From Bacteroidia bacterium (GTDB lineage Bacteria > Bacteroidota > Bacteroidia > UKL13-3), in contig JACMQU010000172.1 in the NCBI GenBank assembly GCA_014376805.1, positions 1 through 49,184 on the forward strand: a DNA stretch of 49,184 bases, in the 5' to 3' direction. Below are positions 23,303 through 32,361 of this stretch, one piece after another; position 1 is the stretch's first letter; each line of letters opens with the position of its first letter. The position numbers and the translations under genes are program-made. A model generated the notes under the pieces. That model saw nothing but the letters and a program-made list of their open reading frames with translations, ran no database searches and was not told where the DNA came from.

Positions 23303-25708
23303 CTATGGAGCAACTGATTTGCGGTATTCTGCTATACGTTTTATGATAGATAAAAGGAAACCGATAACCATAATAATGGTTCCTGCCCATACAAAGTTAA
23401 TCCATGGAAAAACGATGGCTTTCATGATAATGAAATCACCTGACTGATCTTTTTCAGAGGTTTCGATAGTTATACTTTTTGTTTGTGGATCAACTGCCGT
23501 AAACTTAAATTTTAGCCTGGCTTCATCTACTAATGCATCATAACTTACCGCTTCATTATTCTGAATCCCATACATGGGTATAGCCTGATAAACGTTATCA
23601 AGTGTATATACTTTAAGCTCTGCTGATAACAAGACCTGTAAATTTTTAACATCTACAACTTTGCCCTCTGTGCTGGATGTTACTCTTTGTAAAACAGCAT
23701 ATCCATTATTGGTATAAATGGTATCACCTTGTTTAACTTTGTGTAACTTTGTATTTACAAATTTAGCATCTGTTTTTTTTGCCGGAACCGAGCTTACATA
23801 AGTGAACACATCATGGCTGATATAGTGTCTGGTATCCGGATTTGCCACCAGTCCAAACTTAGGATTTATTTGTCCGTTAGGATATAAATTAAATTCATAA
23901 TCTATCTCTCCCACTTTGTTTAATTTTTTATAGTTCACCTGGTAATAAGTATTTACCCAATGAACTGAATCTTTAACATAGGTAATTATATAATCTCCCA
24001 TTTTATTAGGCTTACCACGCTCCAGGTAAATATTTTCTACATTTTCTTTGGCACTGAATTCGGGGTTAATCTGTGTTCCTGAATCGTTTAAAGAAATAAC
24101 CTGTTTGTTGGCTGAAGAAACCAAAACACCTAATAATAAAACACCAAAACCGATATGCGCGACACTTGATCCTGCCAGTTTTATTTTTCCATTTAAAAAT
24201 GGGATCAGCAATAAAAAATTAGTAATAATACCAAATACACTTGCAAATAATAAGCCTGTAAAAACATAATTAGTCAGGTTGAACGCAAAGTATAATATAA
24301 CAGCAATAAGAACCGAGATCAATGCCAGTAAACCAATTTTTTTAAGTGCTTCTTTCTTGTTTTTTTTATATTTTAGCAGATGTGCCACCCCTGTTAAAAT
24401 ACCTATAATAATTGCCATAGGCATCTGCCATTTATTGTAGTGACCAATGGCATCTGCCGGAGGAGCCATATTAGCACCAAATATTTTGTTAAATACCGGA
24501 ATGGAGGTGGTGAGAATAATCTGAAAAGCGGAGATAACTAATACAAGACTACCAATAAACATCCAGAACTCACGGGTATAGATTTCTTCATCTTTTGCAG
24601 AATGTGGCATAGCCTTCCATCGCCATGCAACCATGCAAACAGAAAGTATAACAAAGAGCATAAAGAAAACAAGTAACTGACCACTCATACCCAAATCGGT
24701 AAAGGAGTGAACAGACGAATTACCAAGGATTCCGGAGCGTGTTAAAAAGGTAGCGTACAATACCAGTAGAAAGGTAGCAAGAATTAGCACTACTGCAACA
24801 ATGTAAGAGTTACCGGTAGCTTTGTGCAACATCATCACATGCACGCCGGCAATAAGAATGAGCCATGGAACAAGGGAGGCATTCTCCACCGGATCCCAAG
24901 CCCAATAGCCACCAAAGCTCAAGCTTTCGTAAGCCCAGAAACCACCCATAATAATGCCTGTGCCCAAAACCATTACACTAACCAATGCCCAAGGCAGGGC
25001 AGGCTTAAGCCATTGGGTAAAATCTTTGCGCCATAAGGCTGCTATAGCATAAGCAAAAGGAACAACAGTAGTGGCAAACCCAAAAAATAAAGTAGGGGGA
25101 TGAATCACCATCCAATAGTTTTGTAATAGCGGATTTAAACCGTTACCATCTTTAACTTTACTTAAATAATCGGGTAATTTAAAGATGGGGGCATTGCTCA
25201 TAAAATTTCGCAACAATTCAAACGGGCTGCTGCCTAATTTATAACCAAATATTTTTACGCCCAGTAACATACTGGTTAATGCTATCTGAGAGAGCATTAA
25301 AACTGCCATTACGGGGAAAAGCCAATTTTTAGCTGTGCGCATTAAGATCTGCCCGATTACCATTTGCCAAAAGATCCAGAGCAGAAAACTCCCTTCCTGG
25401 CCTTCCCAGAAACAGGAGATCATAAAATGAACTGGCAGATCGGTACTACTATGCTGCCAGGCATAATGATATTCGAAATAGTGACTGTAAATTATTTTAA
25501 AGAGAGATCCCACAATGGTAAGCACAGCAAGACTATGCAGGTAAAAAGTCCATTTAGCCAGTTTAGCCCAGCTTTGATCCAAAGGATTGCGTTCAGCAAA
25601 AAAGAAAGAAATAGCCGCCAGTATAGAAGTGATAAAGGAAATAACAACTGCACTATGACCAAGATTACCCCAGAAAAGATGTTCACCCTGAAAAACAATA
25701 TTGTTCAT
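23303..25708 (-). CDS. ccmF: cytochrome c maturation heme lyase CcmF
   Basis: An 801-aa polytopic membrane protein. It has the CcmF hallmarks: a conserved HPP motif (VIHPPTLFFGF, about 200), the periplasmic tryptophan-rich WWD-type segment GGYWAWDPVENASLVPWL (about 264-281) and LTRSGILGNSSVHSFTD after it. A large periplasmic domain lies near the C terminus (about 550-770) before a final membrane helix. CcmF takes heme from holo-CcmE and attaches it to the CxxCH motif of apocytochrome c. The start is followed at once by the usual N-terminal LGHSAVVISF segment. A perfect -7 box, TACATTTG, lies 52 nt upstream, so ccmF seems to have its own promoter although ccmC, ccmD and ccmE lie upstream on the same strand. 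Confidence 0.94.
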   Translation of the reverse strand: MNNIVFQGEHLFWGNLGHSAVVISFITSILAAISFFFAERNPLDQSWAKLAKWTFYLHSLAVLTIVGSLFKIIYSHYFEYHYAWQHSSTDLPVHFMISCFWEGQEGSFLLWIFWQMVIGQILMRTAKNWLFPVMAVLMLSQIALTSMLLGVKIFGYKLGSSPFELLRNFMSNAPIFKLPDYLSKVKDGNGLNPLLQNYWMVIHPPTLFFGFATTVVPFAYAIAALWRKDFTQWLKPALPWALVSVMVLGTGIIMGGFWAYESLSFGGYWAWDPVENASLVPWLILIAGVHVMMLHKATGNSYIVAVVLILATFLLVLYATFLTRSGILGNSSVHSFTDLGMSGQLLVFFMLFVILSVCMVAWRWKAMPHSAKDEEIYTREFWMFIGSLVLVISAFQIILTTSIPVFNKIFGANMAPPADAIGHYNKWQMPMAIIIGILTGVAHLLKYKKNKKEALKKIGLLALISVLIAVILYFAFNLTNYVFTGLLFASVFGIITNFLLLIPFLNGKIKLAGSSVAHIGFGVLLLGVLVSSANKQVISLNDSGTQINPEFSAKENVENIYLERGKPNKMGDYIITYVKDSVHWVNTYYQVNYKKLNKVGEIDYEFNLYPNGQINPKFGLVANPDTRHYISHDVFTYVSSVPAKKTDAKFVNTKLHKVKQGDTIYTNNGYAVLQRVTSSTEGKVVDVKNLQVLLSAELKVYTLDNVYQAIPMYGIQNNEAVSYDALVDEARLKFKFTAVDPQTKSITIETSEKDQSGDFIIMKAIVFPWINFVWAGTIIMVIGFLLSIIKRIAEYRKSVAP

Positions 25709-25760
25709 GTATAAATAGAAACATTTTAAATTGGCAAGTTCTTTCTTCCCAAAATGGTTG

Positions 25761-25768
25761 CAAATGTA
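25761..25768 (-). promoter_or_regulatory. -7 box of ccmF
   Basis: TACATTTG followed by CAACC on the minus strand is a full match to TAnnTTTG, 52 nt upstream of the ccmF ATG. The -33 TTG is not evident. Confidence 0.65.
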
Positions 25769-25967
25769 GCAAAGAAAAGAAGATTTTGAATGAATATTAT
25801 TACTTTACATACCGGTAAATTAATTGCTTTTTTGCGCCAGCTAATCCTAATACACCACAAACATGGAATAACGCCCGGTAACGCTTATAAAAACCCTTTA
25901 AGGCGAGTTTAACTGACTGCTTCCATTTTAAATTTATCCTGTCCTACATATTTAGTTAAAAAGTGTT

Positions 25968-28055
25968 TTATTCTTTTTCTACATATCCAATTTCTACCGT
26001 TAAATCATCTATGAGAATTAATTTTCCTTTTTGATTGAGTAGGTAAACTTTTAAGATATCATCAACCTGTCTGATAGTGGGTAGTTTTATTTCATCTTCC
26101 CGTTTAATCCATCTACCAATTTCATCCGGGTTATCTGTAGTTTTAACAATAATATTCCAAAAATAATTTTCACCACTTTTACTTTCTATGGAAACAATTA
26201 AAAAAGCTTCTGAATTTAAGTGTTGATCCAGTTTCCAGAATGAGGCATTTAATACCAATTCTTGTATGTTGATGAATGCCTTACAATCCTGAATAAGTAA
26301 TGTTGCACTAAAAATTGAATTGCTGTCTACAAAGGTAAATCCCTTGCCTGAATGAGCCCTGTTGTAAGGAAATTTGCTCACTGCCCCAATCCAACCCGGC
26401 TTTATGGTTTCAAAACTATTGGAGTCGTAAAATATAATTTTTCTGTAAGGAATATATTCATGCTTTTCAGATTCAAACAATTTAAATACACTCACTAATT
26501 TTGCATCACCTGTATTCACAGAAAACACTTCATTTTTATAGCGATAATCCTGCTTGTGAGAACGGTAATCTCCGAGGTAATAATCGGCACCTTTAAAGTG
26601 CCTGGTAAAACGCAATCTCTTTCTGCTGTTCTCTGGCAGAATTTCTGCATTGAGTACTCCGGGTGTGTGCGGTGCCAATACGGTAATAACGGAAGCCGTA
26701 TCATGTTTTAAAATATATTCCAGCGCGCCCCTTGAAGACAATCCCCAGTAATCCATTTCAAAATTATTTTTCACCTTTTTCATATTATTACCGGCAACAA
26801 AATTAAAATATACATTCTGAAACGGATGCAGTTTTATCATGGCTGCCAGTGTATTCATAAATGAGAAGAAGATGATAACTACCAGCGTAAGTTTTCCATA
26901 CTTTATTTTACGCACCAGAGTAAGCAATGCCTGAACGCCATACAATGACAGAAGCAGAAATGCCCCATAAATAAAAAACACATGCCGCCATGCATCATAT
27001 ACCACACTTTGCAACACAATAACCGCCAGCAGTGGTATAAAAAACCATAACGCAATCAATACCTCATTCTTTTTTGTGGCAAAAAAATATAACGGAGTTT
27101 TAAGCAAAGTTAATAGCATGTTTATTAGTCCGGCAATAAATAGTACGGTGTATAAAAAAGGGGTAGAGATAAAAATCCATACCGGCAAATAATGCCAGGG
27201 AAGTTTTGTTGATTCAATATACCTTCCACCATAAAGAACTACACTATCCCATTGGTACATGCTCATTTCTTTAAAAGCCTCTTTAAAATGATAAACCGGC
27301 CCTAACCATAATACCGGCCAGAACAAAATGGTAAATGCAATTAATGATAAAAAATAAATAATAAATGCCATCGGTTTTATAGCTAATTTATTTTTATTCA
27401 AATAAGAGTCTGTTACCTGAAGGAGCATAAAAACTAAACTCAGGGCAGGCAATACAACAGAAGTAATACGAATACCAATGGCAAAGCCACAAAGTAAGGC
27501 ATGCACTACAGCAATTCCCCATGTTTGTTTCTGATGAAAAAGCAGCATGGTATACATGCTGATTATAAAAAAGCATAATAAAATAATGTCCTTAGAATTA
27601 TAAAAGGCTTCTGCAAAAATACGCGGACTTAAAACATACATTATACACCCGGTAATGGCTAATTTCCAGTTTTTTAAAAGGTGTTGGATCAAAAAATAAA
27701 AAAAAATAACGGAAATAAAAAACACGATAAAATTAACCAGGTGCCTCATCAGATAAACATCGCGTGTATCGGTTAGTTTAAACAGTTTTTCTATAGCAAC
27801 AAGTACTACTTCAAATGCCGGACCATGATACTTATCAGCTGATGCCAGCAGACTTTCTTTAGCACCATCTACTATATAATTATAATTGATATTCCCATTA
27901 TTTTTCCATTGCATGCCTTCGTCCCAGGATAATCCATACTGATCAAAAACTGATAAACCGGTAACAAGAAGCAGGCAGAAAAAAGCAAGTACAATTACTT
28001 TATAGTTAAGGTTGATGTAAAACAAAATCCGGGTGTACAGATTAATTAAGTTCAT
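25968..28055 (-). CDS. GT-C-type membrane glycosyltransferase (PMT/ArnT-like)
   Basis: A 695-aa protein. The N-terminal 480 residues hold about eleven membrane segments and the C-terminal 215 form a soluble domain. The first external loop carries GLSWD45-E46-GMQ, the acidic pair expected of GT-C enzymes that use lipid-linked sugars, and RIFAEAFYNSKDIILLCFF (about 150-168) fits the same superfamily. Such enzymes transfer sugars from polyprenyl phosphates to proteins, lipid A or glycolipids on the outer face of the membrane. Donor and acceptor are unknown. The gene overlaps the DUF4199 gene by 14 bp, so the two are translated together; both sit inside the ccm cluster. It is the last gene before ccmF. 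Confidence 0.8.
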   Translation of the reverse strand: MNLINLYTRILFYINLNYKVIVLAFFCLLLVTGLSVFDQYGLSWDEGMQWKNNGNINYNYIVDGAKESLLASADKYHGPAFEVVLVAIEKLFKLTDTRDVYLMRHLVNFIVFFISVIFFYFLIQHLLKNWKLAITGCIMYVLSPRIFAEAFYNSKDIILLCFFIISMYTMLLFHQKQTWGIAVVHALLCGFAIGIRITSVVLPALSLVFMLLQVTDSYLNKNKLAIKPMAFIIYFLSLIAFTILFWPVLWLGPVYHFKEAFKEMSMYQWDSVVLYGGRYIESTKLPWHYLPVWIFISTPFLYTVLFIAGLINMLLTLLKTPLYFFATKKNEVLIALWFFIPLLAVIVLQSVVYDAWRHVFFIYGAFLLLSLYGVQALLTLVRKIKYGKLTLVVIIFFSFMNTLAAMIKLHPFQNVYFNFVAGNNMKKVKNNFEMDYWGLSSRGALEYILKHDTASVITVLAPHTPGVLNAEILPENSRKRLRFTRHFKGADYYLGDYRSHKQDYRYKNEVFSVNTGDAKLVSVFKLFESEKHEYIPYRKIIFYDSNSFETIKPGWIGAVSKFPYNRAHSGKGFTFVDSNSIFSATLLIQDCKAFINIQELVLNASFWKLDQHLNSEAFLIVSIESKSGENYFWNIIVKTTDNPDEIGRWIKREDEIKLPTIRQVDDILKVYLLNQKGKLILIDDLTVEIGYVEKE

Positions 28056-28545
28056 GAACAGGTTTCATTGTTTTCCTGCTGATAAAGAAAGTTACAATTG
28101 CAGTAGTAAGCAAACCCATTACAAATGAACCGGTTAATCCCTGAATGATGTAACTCCGGAGGTTAAAATATTCATCCGCATCTTCCCGGGTCATTTGTCC
28201 TTTACTAACCACATACTTAATCATGTTAGGGAAGTATTCGGGGGTGATAAGGTAAGTAGCAACTATTTGAGACATCGGACTGATAGCAGTTATGAGTATA
28301 GTTAAAATAAGTCCGCTCTCAAAGCCTTGCTTATATGATATTACTCCACCATAATAATTATTACGTTTATCAAGCAAAGCCAAAACATAAATGGTAATTG
28401 CCGGAATAGCAACTAAATTAGTGTAGATAGCATGCTTATCAATATGTATGGTATGCAGGCCTGCAATTTTTTCAAGTATCATCCATATCATTGACATTAA
28501 TGTAAAAAAGATAGCCCATCTGATTTCGATAATGTATGTCTTCAT
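28042..28545 (-). CDS. DUF4199 family membrane protein
   Basis: A 167-aa protein with four membrane segments (about 10-28, 42-60, 78-98 and 138-158). The features YYGGVISYKQGFESGLILTILITAISP in the middle and the amphipathic loop before the last helix match DUF4199, a family restricted largely to Bacteroidota and of unknown function. In other genomes it often precedes a glycosyltransferase gene. Here the stop overlaps the start of a GT-C-type glycosyltransferase gene by 14 bp, which suggests coupled translation and a shared role at the membrane. Confidence 0.82.
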   Translation of the reverse strand: MKTYIIEIRWAIFFTLMSMIWMILEKIAGLHTIHIDKHAIYTNLVAIPAITIYVLALLDKRNNYYGGVISYKQGFESGLILTILITAISPMSQIVATYLITPEYFPNMIKYVVSKGQMTREDADEYFNLRSYIIQGLTGSFVMGLLTTAIVTFFISRKTMKPVHELN

Positions 28546-28612
28546 GAAGGTTAATTTAACATATCAAATATAGCATTACCCATTATCCGTGCAACTTAAT
28601 ATTCATCACCCT

Positions 28613-30301
28613 TTAAACAAATTCGTATTTTTTTATATCGGGCTTACTCAACTCAGGTACTTGAATAAATTTAGGTTTTTGGGTACCATTATACTGAATA
28701 ATCAAGTTAAAATGTCCGGGTTGTATACTATTATTCTCTTCAAACATTTTAAAATCGAAATTAATGGCGATGATAATAAATCGGAATTTATGGTGATTAA
28801 GTTTTAAGCTTTCAATAAGGAGACGTTTGTCTTCTAAAGGAATTTCTTGCAGATAAAGAACCTGCGGTTTTATTTTAGCCTGCAGGTAATAATCAACCGC
28901 TATGAGTTGCAGAATAAGAGGGTCATTTGGATAACTTTTACCCGCAAAATTGTAAAGAATATCATAAACATCTTTTAAGGCATACTGATGAAAGTCTTTT
29001 ACCTTAGCAAAAGCATTGCCCAGTGCTGCTAAAAAATCAAAAATACTGTAATTTTCAGTAATATATTTTAAGGTATGAACTGTTCTTTTTTTATTCCAGT
29101 AAATTTCGAGTGCATTTTCTAAGATAACAATCTGCTCCAGTTCTGCTTTAGATAAATATCTGCTCTCAATGATCTGATATGGAGGTTCGGGATCAAAAAT
29201 ATAATTATGTTGCGCATACTTATCACGAACAGGGGTGCCTTTTAAAAATTTTAAAAAGCCTAATTGTAACTCAGGTGCAAACAACTTAAAAACCTCTTCA
29301 AAACTGTATTTAATATCTTCAAAATAATCTAATGGCAGCCCTACAATCAGATCGAGGTGCATTTCAATTTTGTGCTGTAACAGTTGGATAATGCTGCTGG
29401 TTTTGTCGAAATTCTGTTTGCGGCTAACCTCCAGATTGGCCTTTTGATTAACCGTCTGTATACCTATTTCAAACCTGAAAATTCCTTTAGGAACTTCATC
29501 AGTAATGTAAGCAATTATATCCGGATGAACAATATCTGCTGTAATCTCAAACTGAAAAACATTCTGTGGACGATGATTGGCTAAGATGAATTTAAAAACA
29601 TCTATGGTAAATGCTTTTTTTATGTTAAAGGTACGGTCTAAAAACTTTATTACTTTACCATATTGCATCAGATATAATAAATTTTCTTTGGTAGTTTCTA
29701 TTGGCAAGTACCTCACATTATTATCTAAACTGGCCAGGCAGAATTCGCATTTATAAGGGCAGCCTCTTGATGTCTCTACATATAAAACTTTATTGTGTAA
29801 GGTTAAAGGATCATCATAAAAATAAGGCATGAATCCTTTATAATTATTAAGATCAAACATAACAGTTTTAGGCTTAAACTGGATCCTGCCTTCTACTTTT
29901 CTTACCAGGTTAGATACATTTTCTACATCAGGATAATTATCTAAAAACTCTTTAAACGGAATTTCGCCTTCACCGGTAATAATATAATCCACTTCTGCTA
30001 AGGCAATCACATTCTCATATTCATAACTCACTTCAGGTCCGCCTAATAATATTTTTGCGTGGGGATTGATGGCTTTAATTTTGCGGGCAACTGTTAAAGT
30101 CTGTGTAATATTCCAGATATAACAACTAAAGGCTATCACATCATACAGTGCACAATAGCTTGCCACTTCATTGGTATCTTCTTTGATCGCAAACTCCTTC
30201 CATTCAAGCCCTTTCTTATCCTTATTAAGCCCATATAATAGCCTGATCGCAAGATTTACATGAATGTATTTGGAATTAAGGGTGGTAAGCAGAATGCGCA
30301 T
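28613..30301 (-). CDS. B12-binding-domain radical SAM protein (DUF4080)
   Basis: A 562-aa protein. The N-terminal part (about 1-140) is a cobalamin-binding Rossmann fold (MRILLTTLNSKYIHVNLAIR, then AKILLGGPEVSYE and DYIITGEGE). The radical SAM core has RGC181-P-Y-K-C185-E-F-C188, the three cysteines that bind the 4Fe-4S cluster, followed by the FLDRTFNI and FEITADIVHP segments typical of the family. A C-terminal DUF4080 region (about 370-562) is present. Family members carry out methylation or rearrangement with S-adenosylmethionine, often using cobalamin; the substrate is unknown. It follows ccmE by 43 nt on the same strand. Whether it belongs functionally with cytochrome c maturation is open. 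Confidence 0.9.
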   Translation of the reverse strand: MRILLTTLNSKYIHVNLAIRLLYGLNKDKKGLEWKEFAIKEDTNEVASYCALYDVIAFSCYIWNITQTLTVARKIKAINPHAKILLGGPEVSYEYENVIALAEVDYIITGEGEIPFKEFLDNYPDVENVSNLVRKVEGRIQFKPKTVMFDLNNYKGFMPYFYDDPLTLHNKVLYVETSRGCPYKCEFCLASLDNNVRYLPIETTKENLLYLMQYGKVIKFLDRTFNIKKAFTIDVFKFILANHRPQNVFQFEITADIVHPDIIAYITDEVPKGIFRFEIGIQTVNQKANLEVSRKQNFDKTSSIIQLLQHKIEMHLDLIVGLPLDYFEDIKYSFEEVFKLFAPELQLGFLKFLKGTPVRDKYAQHNYIFDPEPPYQIIESRYLSKAELEQIVILENALEIYWNKKRTVHTLKYITENYSIFDFLAALGNAFAKVKDFHQYALKDVYDILYNFAGKSYPNDPLILQLIAVDYYLQAKIKPQVLYLQEIPLEDKRLLIESLKLNHHKFRFIIIAINFDFKMFEENNSIQPGHFNLIIQYNGTQKPKFIQVPELSKPDIKKYEFV

Positions 30302-30344
30302 GGTGAAATTGGTGAATTGGTATATATTTAAAATTGTAAAATCC

Positions 30345-30728
30345 TTAGGTCTTCACCTGCTCATCGGTATATTTGCTCGGACATTTTAATAGTATTTTAG
30401 ATGCTTCAAAATGATCCCCATCCATTTTGCCAACTATCACAATTTTTTCGGAGCGGTCGAAATCTGTTGGTTCAGGATTATGATACACTACTTTACTTTC
30501 CATGCCTTTCTCATCTTTTAAATAAAAGCTAAAATAATTGGGATCTTTTTTAGGTTCATAATACTTCACCTTTTCACGGTTTAAAACACCTACTACATGA
30601 AACTCCTTTCCGGGATGCTCGCCGGCTACAGAAAAACTTTCATAAGTGCTGGCATCACCATACATGCTAATAATAGCAGCAATGGCTATTGCTATAATGG
30701 CAATTCCAATAATACTGGTTTTTTTCAT
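30345..30728 (-). CDS. ccmE: heme chaperone CcmE, CxxxY variant
   Basis: A 127-aa protein anchored by one N-terminal membrane segment (SIIGIAIIAIAIAAIISMYG) with a periplasmic OB-fold domain: EFHVVGVLNREKVKY, FSFYLKDEKGMESKVVYHNP and KIVIVGKMDGDHFEASKILLK. In the classical protein heme is bound covalently by His in H-x-x-x-Y; here the motif is C116-P-S-K-Y120. CxxxY CcmE is known from archaea and some bacteria such as Desulfovibrio, in a System I variant that lacks CcmH. It takes heme from CcmC and hands it to CcmF. It lies 8 nt after the ccmD-like gene in the operon ccmC-ccmD-ccmE. Confidence 0.92.
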   Translation of the reverse strand: MKKTSIIGIAIIAIAIAAIISMYGDASTYESFSVAGEHPGKEFHVVGVLNREKVKYYEPKKDPNYFSFYLKDEKGMESKVVYHNPEPTDFDRSEKIVIVGKMDGDHFEASKILLKCPSKYTDEQVKT

Positions 30729-30736
30729 GTTGCAGT

Positions 30737-30907
30737 TTATTTATTCTCAAGGTCTCTTATTTTTTTATCAAGGCTAATAAGGTAGCCTGTAATCCCTGCA
30801 AATATTACAACGATTACGGCTATCACTACGTAATATTTATCATTACTGATGGCATCCGGCATTTCACTGCTTCGTTGCATTACCTGGTTCAACAAAAAAT
30901 GTTTCAT
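30737..30907 (-). CDS. ccmD: CcmD-family small membrane protein
   Basis: A 56-aa frame starting at ATG 30905-30907. It has a short hydrophilic N terminus, one membrane segment (YYVVIAVIVVIFAGITGYLI, about 25-44) and a charged tail SLDKKIRDLENK. The YVV.AV...I..GI..YL..LDrKI..LE pattern is that of the CcmD family. CcmD is a small membrane subunit that helps release holo-CcmE from the CcmABCD complex. It starts 6 nt after ccmC and stops 8 nt before ccmE, so the three form one operon. Confidence 0.85.
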   Translation of the reverse strand: MKHFLLNQVMQRSSEMPDAISNDKYYVVIAVIVVIFAGITGYLISLDKKIRDLENK

Positions 30908-30913
30908 CACTTA

Positions 30914-31570
30914 TTAATCATTATATTTTTTATGAGCCAATTTCTTAACTCTTATCTGAAGGTTTGCGATCCAGAATCCTAAGAGAATCCAACCTACAAC
31001 TGCTGGATAAAACACCATTCGTAAACGACTGTCGAGGTCGTAAGAATTAAAACCCGGGTTACCCCCATTACCTGGATGTAAAGAGGAACTCATGCGGGGC
31101 AGAACAAAAATAAGCACGATAAATACAGGGAGACAAAATAAATTGTACACAGCAGATATTCTTGCTTTTTTTTCATCCTCTTCAATAGAACTTCTTAATA
31201 CAAAATAAGCTGCATACATGAGCATGCCAATTGCTGCACCATTTAATTTTGGGTCATTAGGCCAATAGTCTCCCCAAGTGTTTTTAGCCCATAACATACC
31301 TGTTAAAAGGCCAATTGAACCATATAGTAAAGCTACTGATGCATAAGTAGAAGAAGAGATGTCTGAGTTACTTTCGTTTTTATTTAAGGTTTTAATGGCA
31401 TGAAATGCTGAGGCAATTAATAACACAATCATACCAAACCACATGGGTACATGATAATATAGATTGCGGATACTTTGCTCCAGAATGGGGAGTTGAGGCA
31501 CCCGCAGTAATAATCCTGCAACGAGCGCATAAAAAATTAAAACAATACTGAGTATTTTCCACCACTTCAT
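30914..31570 (-). CDS. ccmC: heme-handling protein CcmC (cytochrome c assembly, CcsA-like)
   Basis: A 218-aa protein with six membrane segments. Conserved features are H40 in NLYYHVPMWFG, the tryptophan-rich periplasmic loop TWGDYWPNDPKLNGA (counterpart of the WWD motif) and the second histidine in SSSLHPGNGG. Together these bind heme at the outer face of the membrane so it can be linked to CcmE. It is the first gene of the ccmC-ccmD-ccmE operon; ccmA and ccmB are not in the window. A TAACTTTG -7 box lies 90 nt upstream. Confidence 0.9.
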   Translation of the reverse strand: MKWWKILSIVLIFYALVAGLLLRVPQLPILEQSIRNLYYHVPMWFGMIVLLIASAFHAIKTLNKNESNSDISSSTYASVALLYGSIGLLTGMLWAKNTWGDYWPNDPKLNGAAIGMLMYAAYFVLRSSIEEDEKKARISAVYNLFCLPVFIVLIFVLPRMSSSLHPGNGGNPGFNSYDLDSRLRMVFYPAVVGWILLGFWIANLQIRVKKLAHKKYND

Positions 31571-31659
31571 CTCTGTTCAATTAAATAAATAGTTCTGAAC
31601 AGGGCTATTTGTATTTTAGATCTGTTTTAAACCAGCCGGGCTTCTGTTAGAATTGGCGG

Positions 31660-31667
31660 CAAAGTTA
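31660..31667 (-). promoter_or_regulatory. -7 box of the ccmCDE operon
   Basis: TAACTTTG followed by CCGCC on the minus strand matches TAnnTTTG exactly and has the GC-rich bases often seen after this box. It predicts a leader of about 85 nt for ccmC. Confidence 0.7.
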
Positions 31668-32335
31668 AGTAATTATAGCATAAAATAAGCATTAAAAAAG
31701 CAAATATTACTCATAATTGAAGTGAGGTAATAGTGAAAACTGATCTAAACGGAACAGTAAACTTTAAACAAGGGGTAATTATTGGCAACAAAGATTAAAA
31801 ATAAAAGTTCAGGCTACTTTTTTTATCGAGCGAATAACCTGATAAGATTCATCAATACAAAACTGCTGTTACTTACTGTTAAAAAAAATCTATTCAGTAA
31901 TTTCCTTTTTTTTAAAGCTATTCTAATTATTTTACTAAATTTATATGAATGCTTATGCCGATAGTACAAAACCTTTGCATATAAAGAGGGTGAGGATTTC
32001 TCTGATATTTCCATTAAAATGTAACCTTGATTGATAACCCAAACAGAGAAATTAAGTATACATAAATAAGCAACTCAGGCTTTATGCTTCAACATTTTGT
32101 TGCACTTTAAATGTATCAGATTTTTTTGCATCATATAAGAAAAATTTACCATTTAACTCTTTATAAATTTAAAATATTTTACATCTTCTAAATAGATGAA
32201 TAAACGCTTACTACTTATGAATACAATTTAATATTATTATCTATTTCATTTTTAAATAAGAAAAACATACTTAAACATTGCCCGGGTATAACATTTGGGT
32301 GCTCATTTTTAAGTTTATATTTAGGATTATACCTA
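31668..32335. other. gene-free divergent intergenic region
   Basis: Very AT-rich spacer between the divergent ccmC and T9SS-cargo genes. Two mirrored frames of about 60 codons (31782-31964 plus, 31823-32014 minus) overlap on opposite strands and have no recognisable features. I see promoters at both ends and nothing else. Confidence 0.5.
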
Positions 32336-32343
32336 TAGCTTTG
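32336..32343 (+). promoter_or_regulatory. -7 box of the 532-aa T9SS cargo gene
   Basis: TAGCTTTG followed by AGG matches TAnnTTTG exactly and ends 18 bases before the ATG at 32362. Confidence 0.65.
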
Positions 32344-32361
32344 AGGTAATAAAAACACACA

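Noticed and set aside
31782-32014. Two overlapping opposite-strand ORFs of about 60 codons
   Set aside because: Mirror frames in AT-rich DNA with no motif; neither has a convincing start context.
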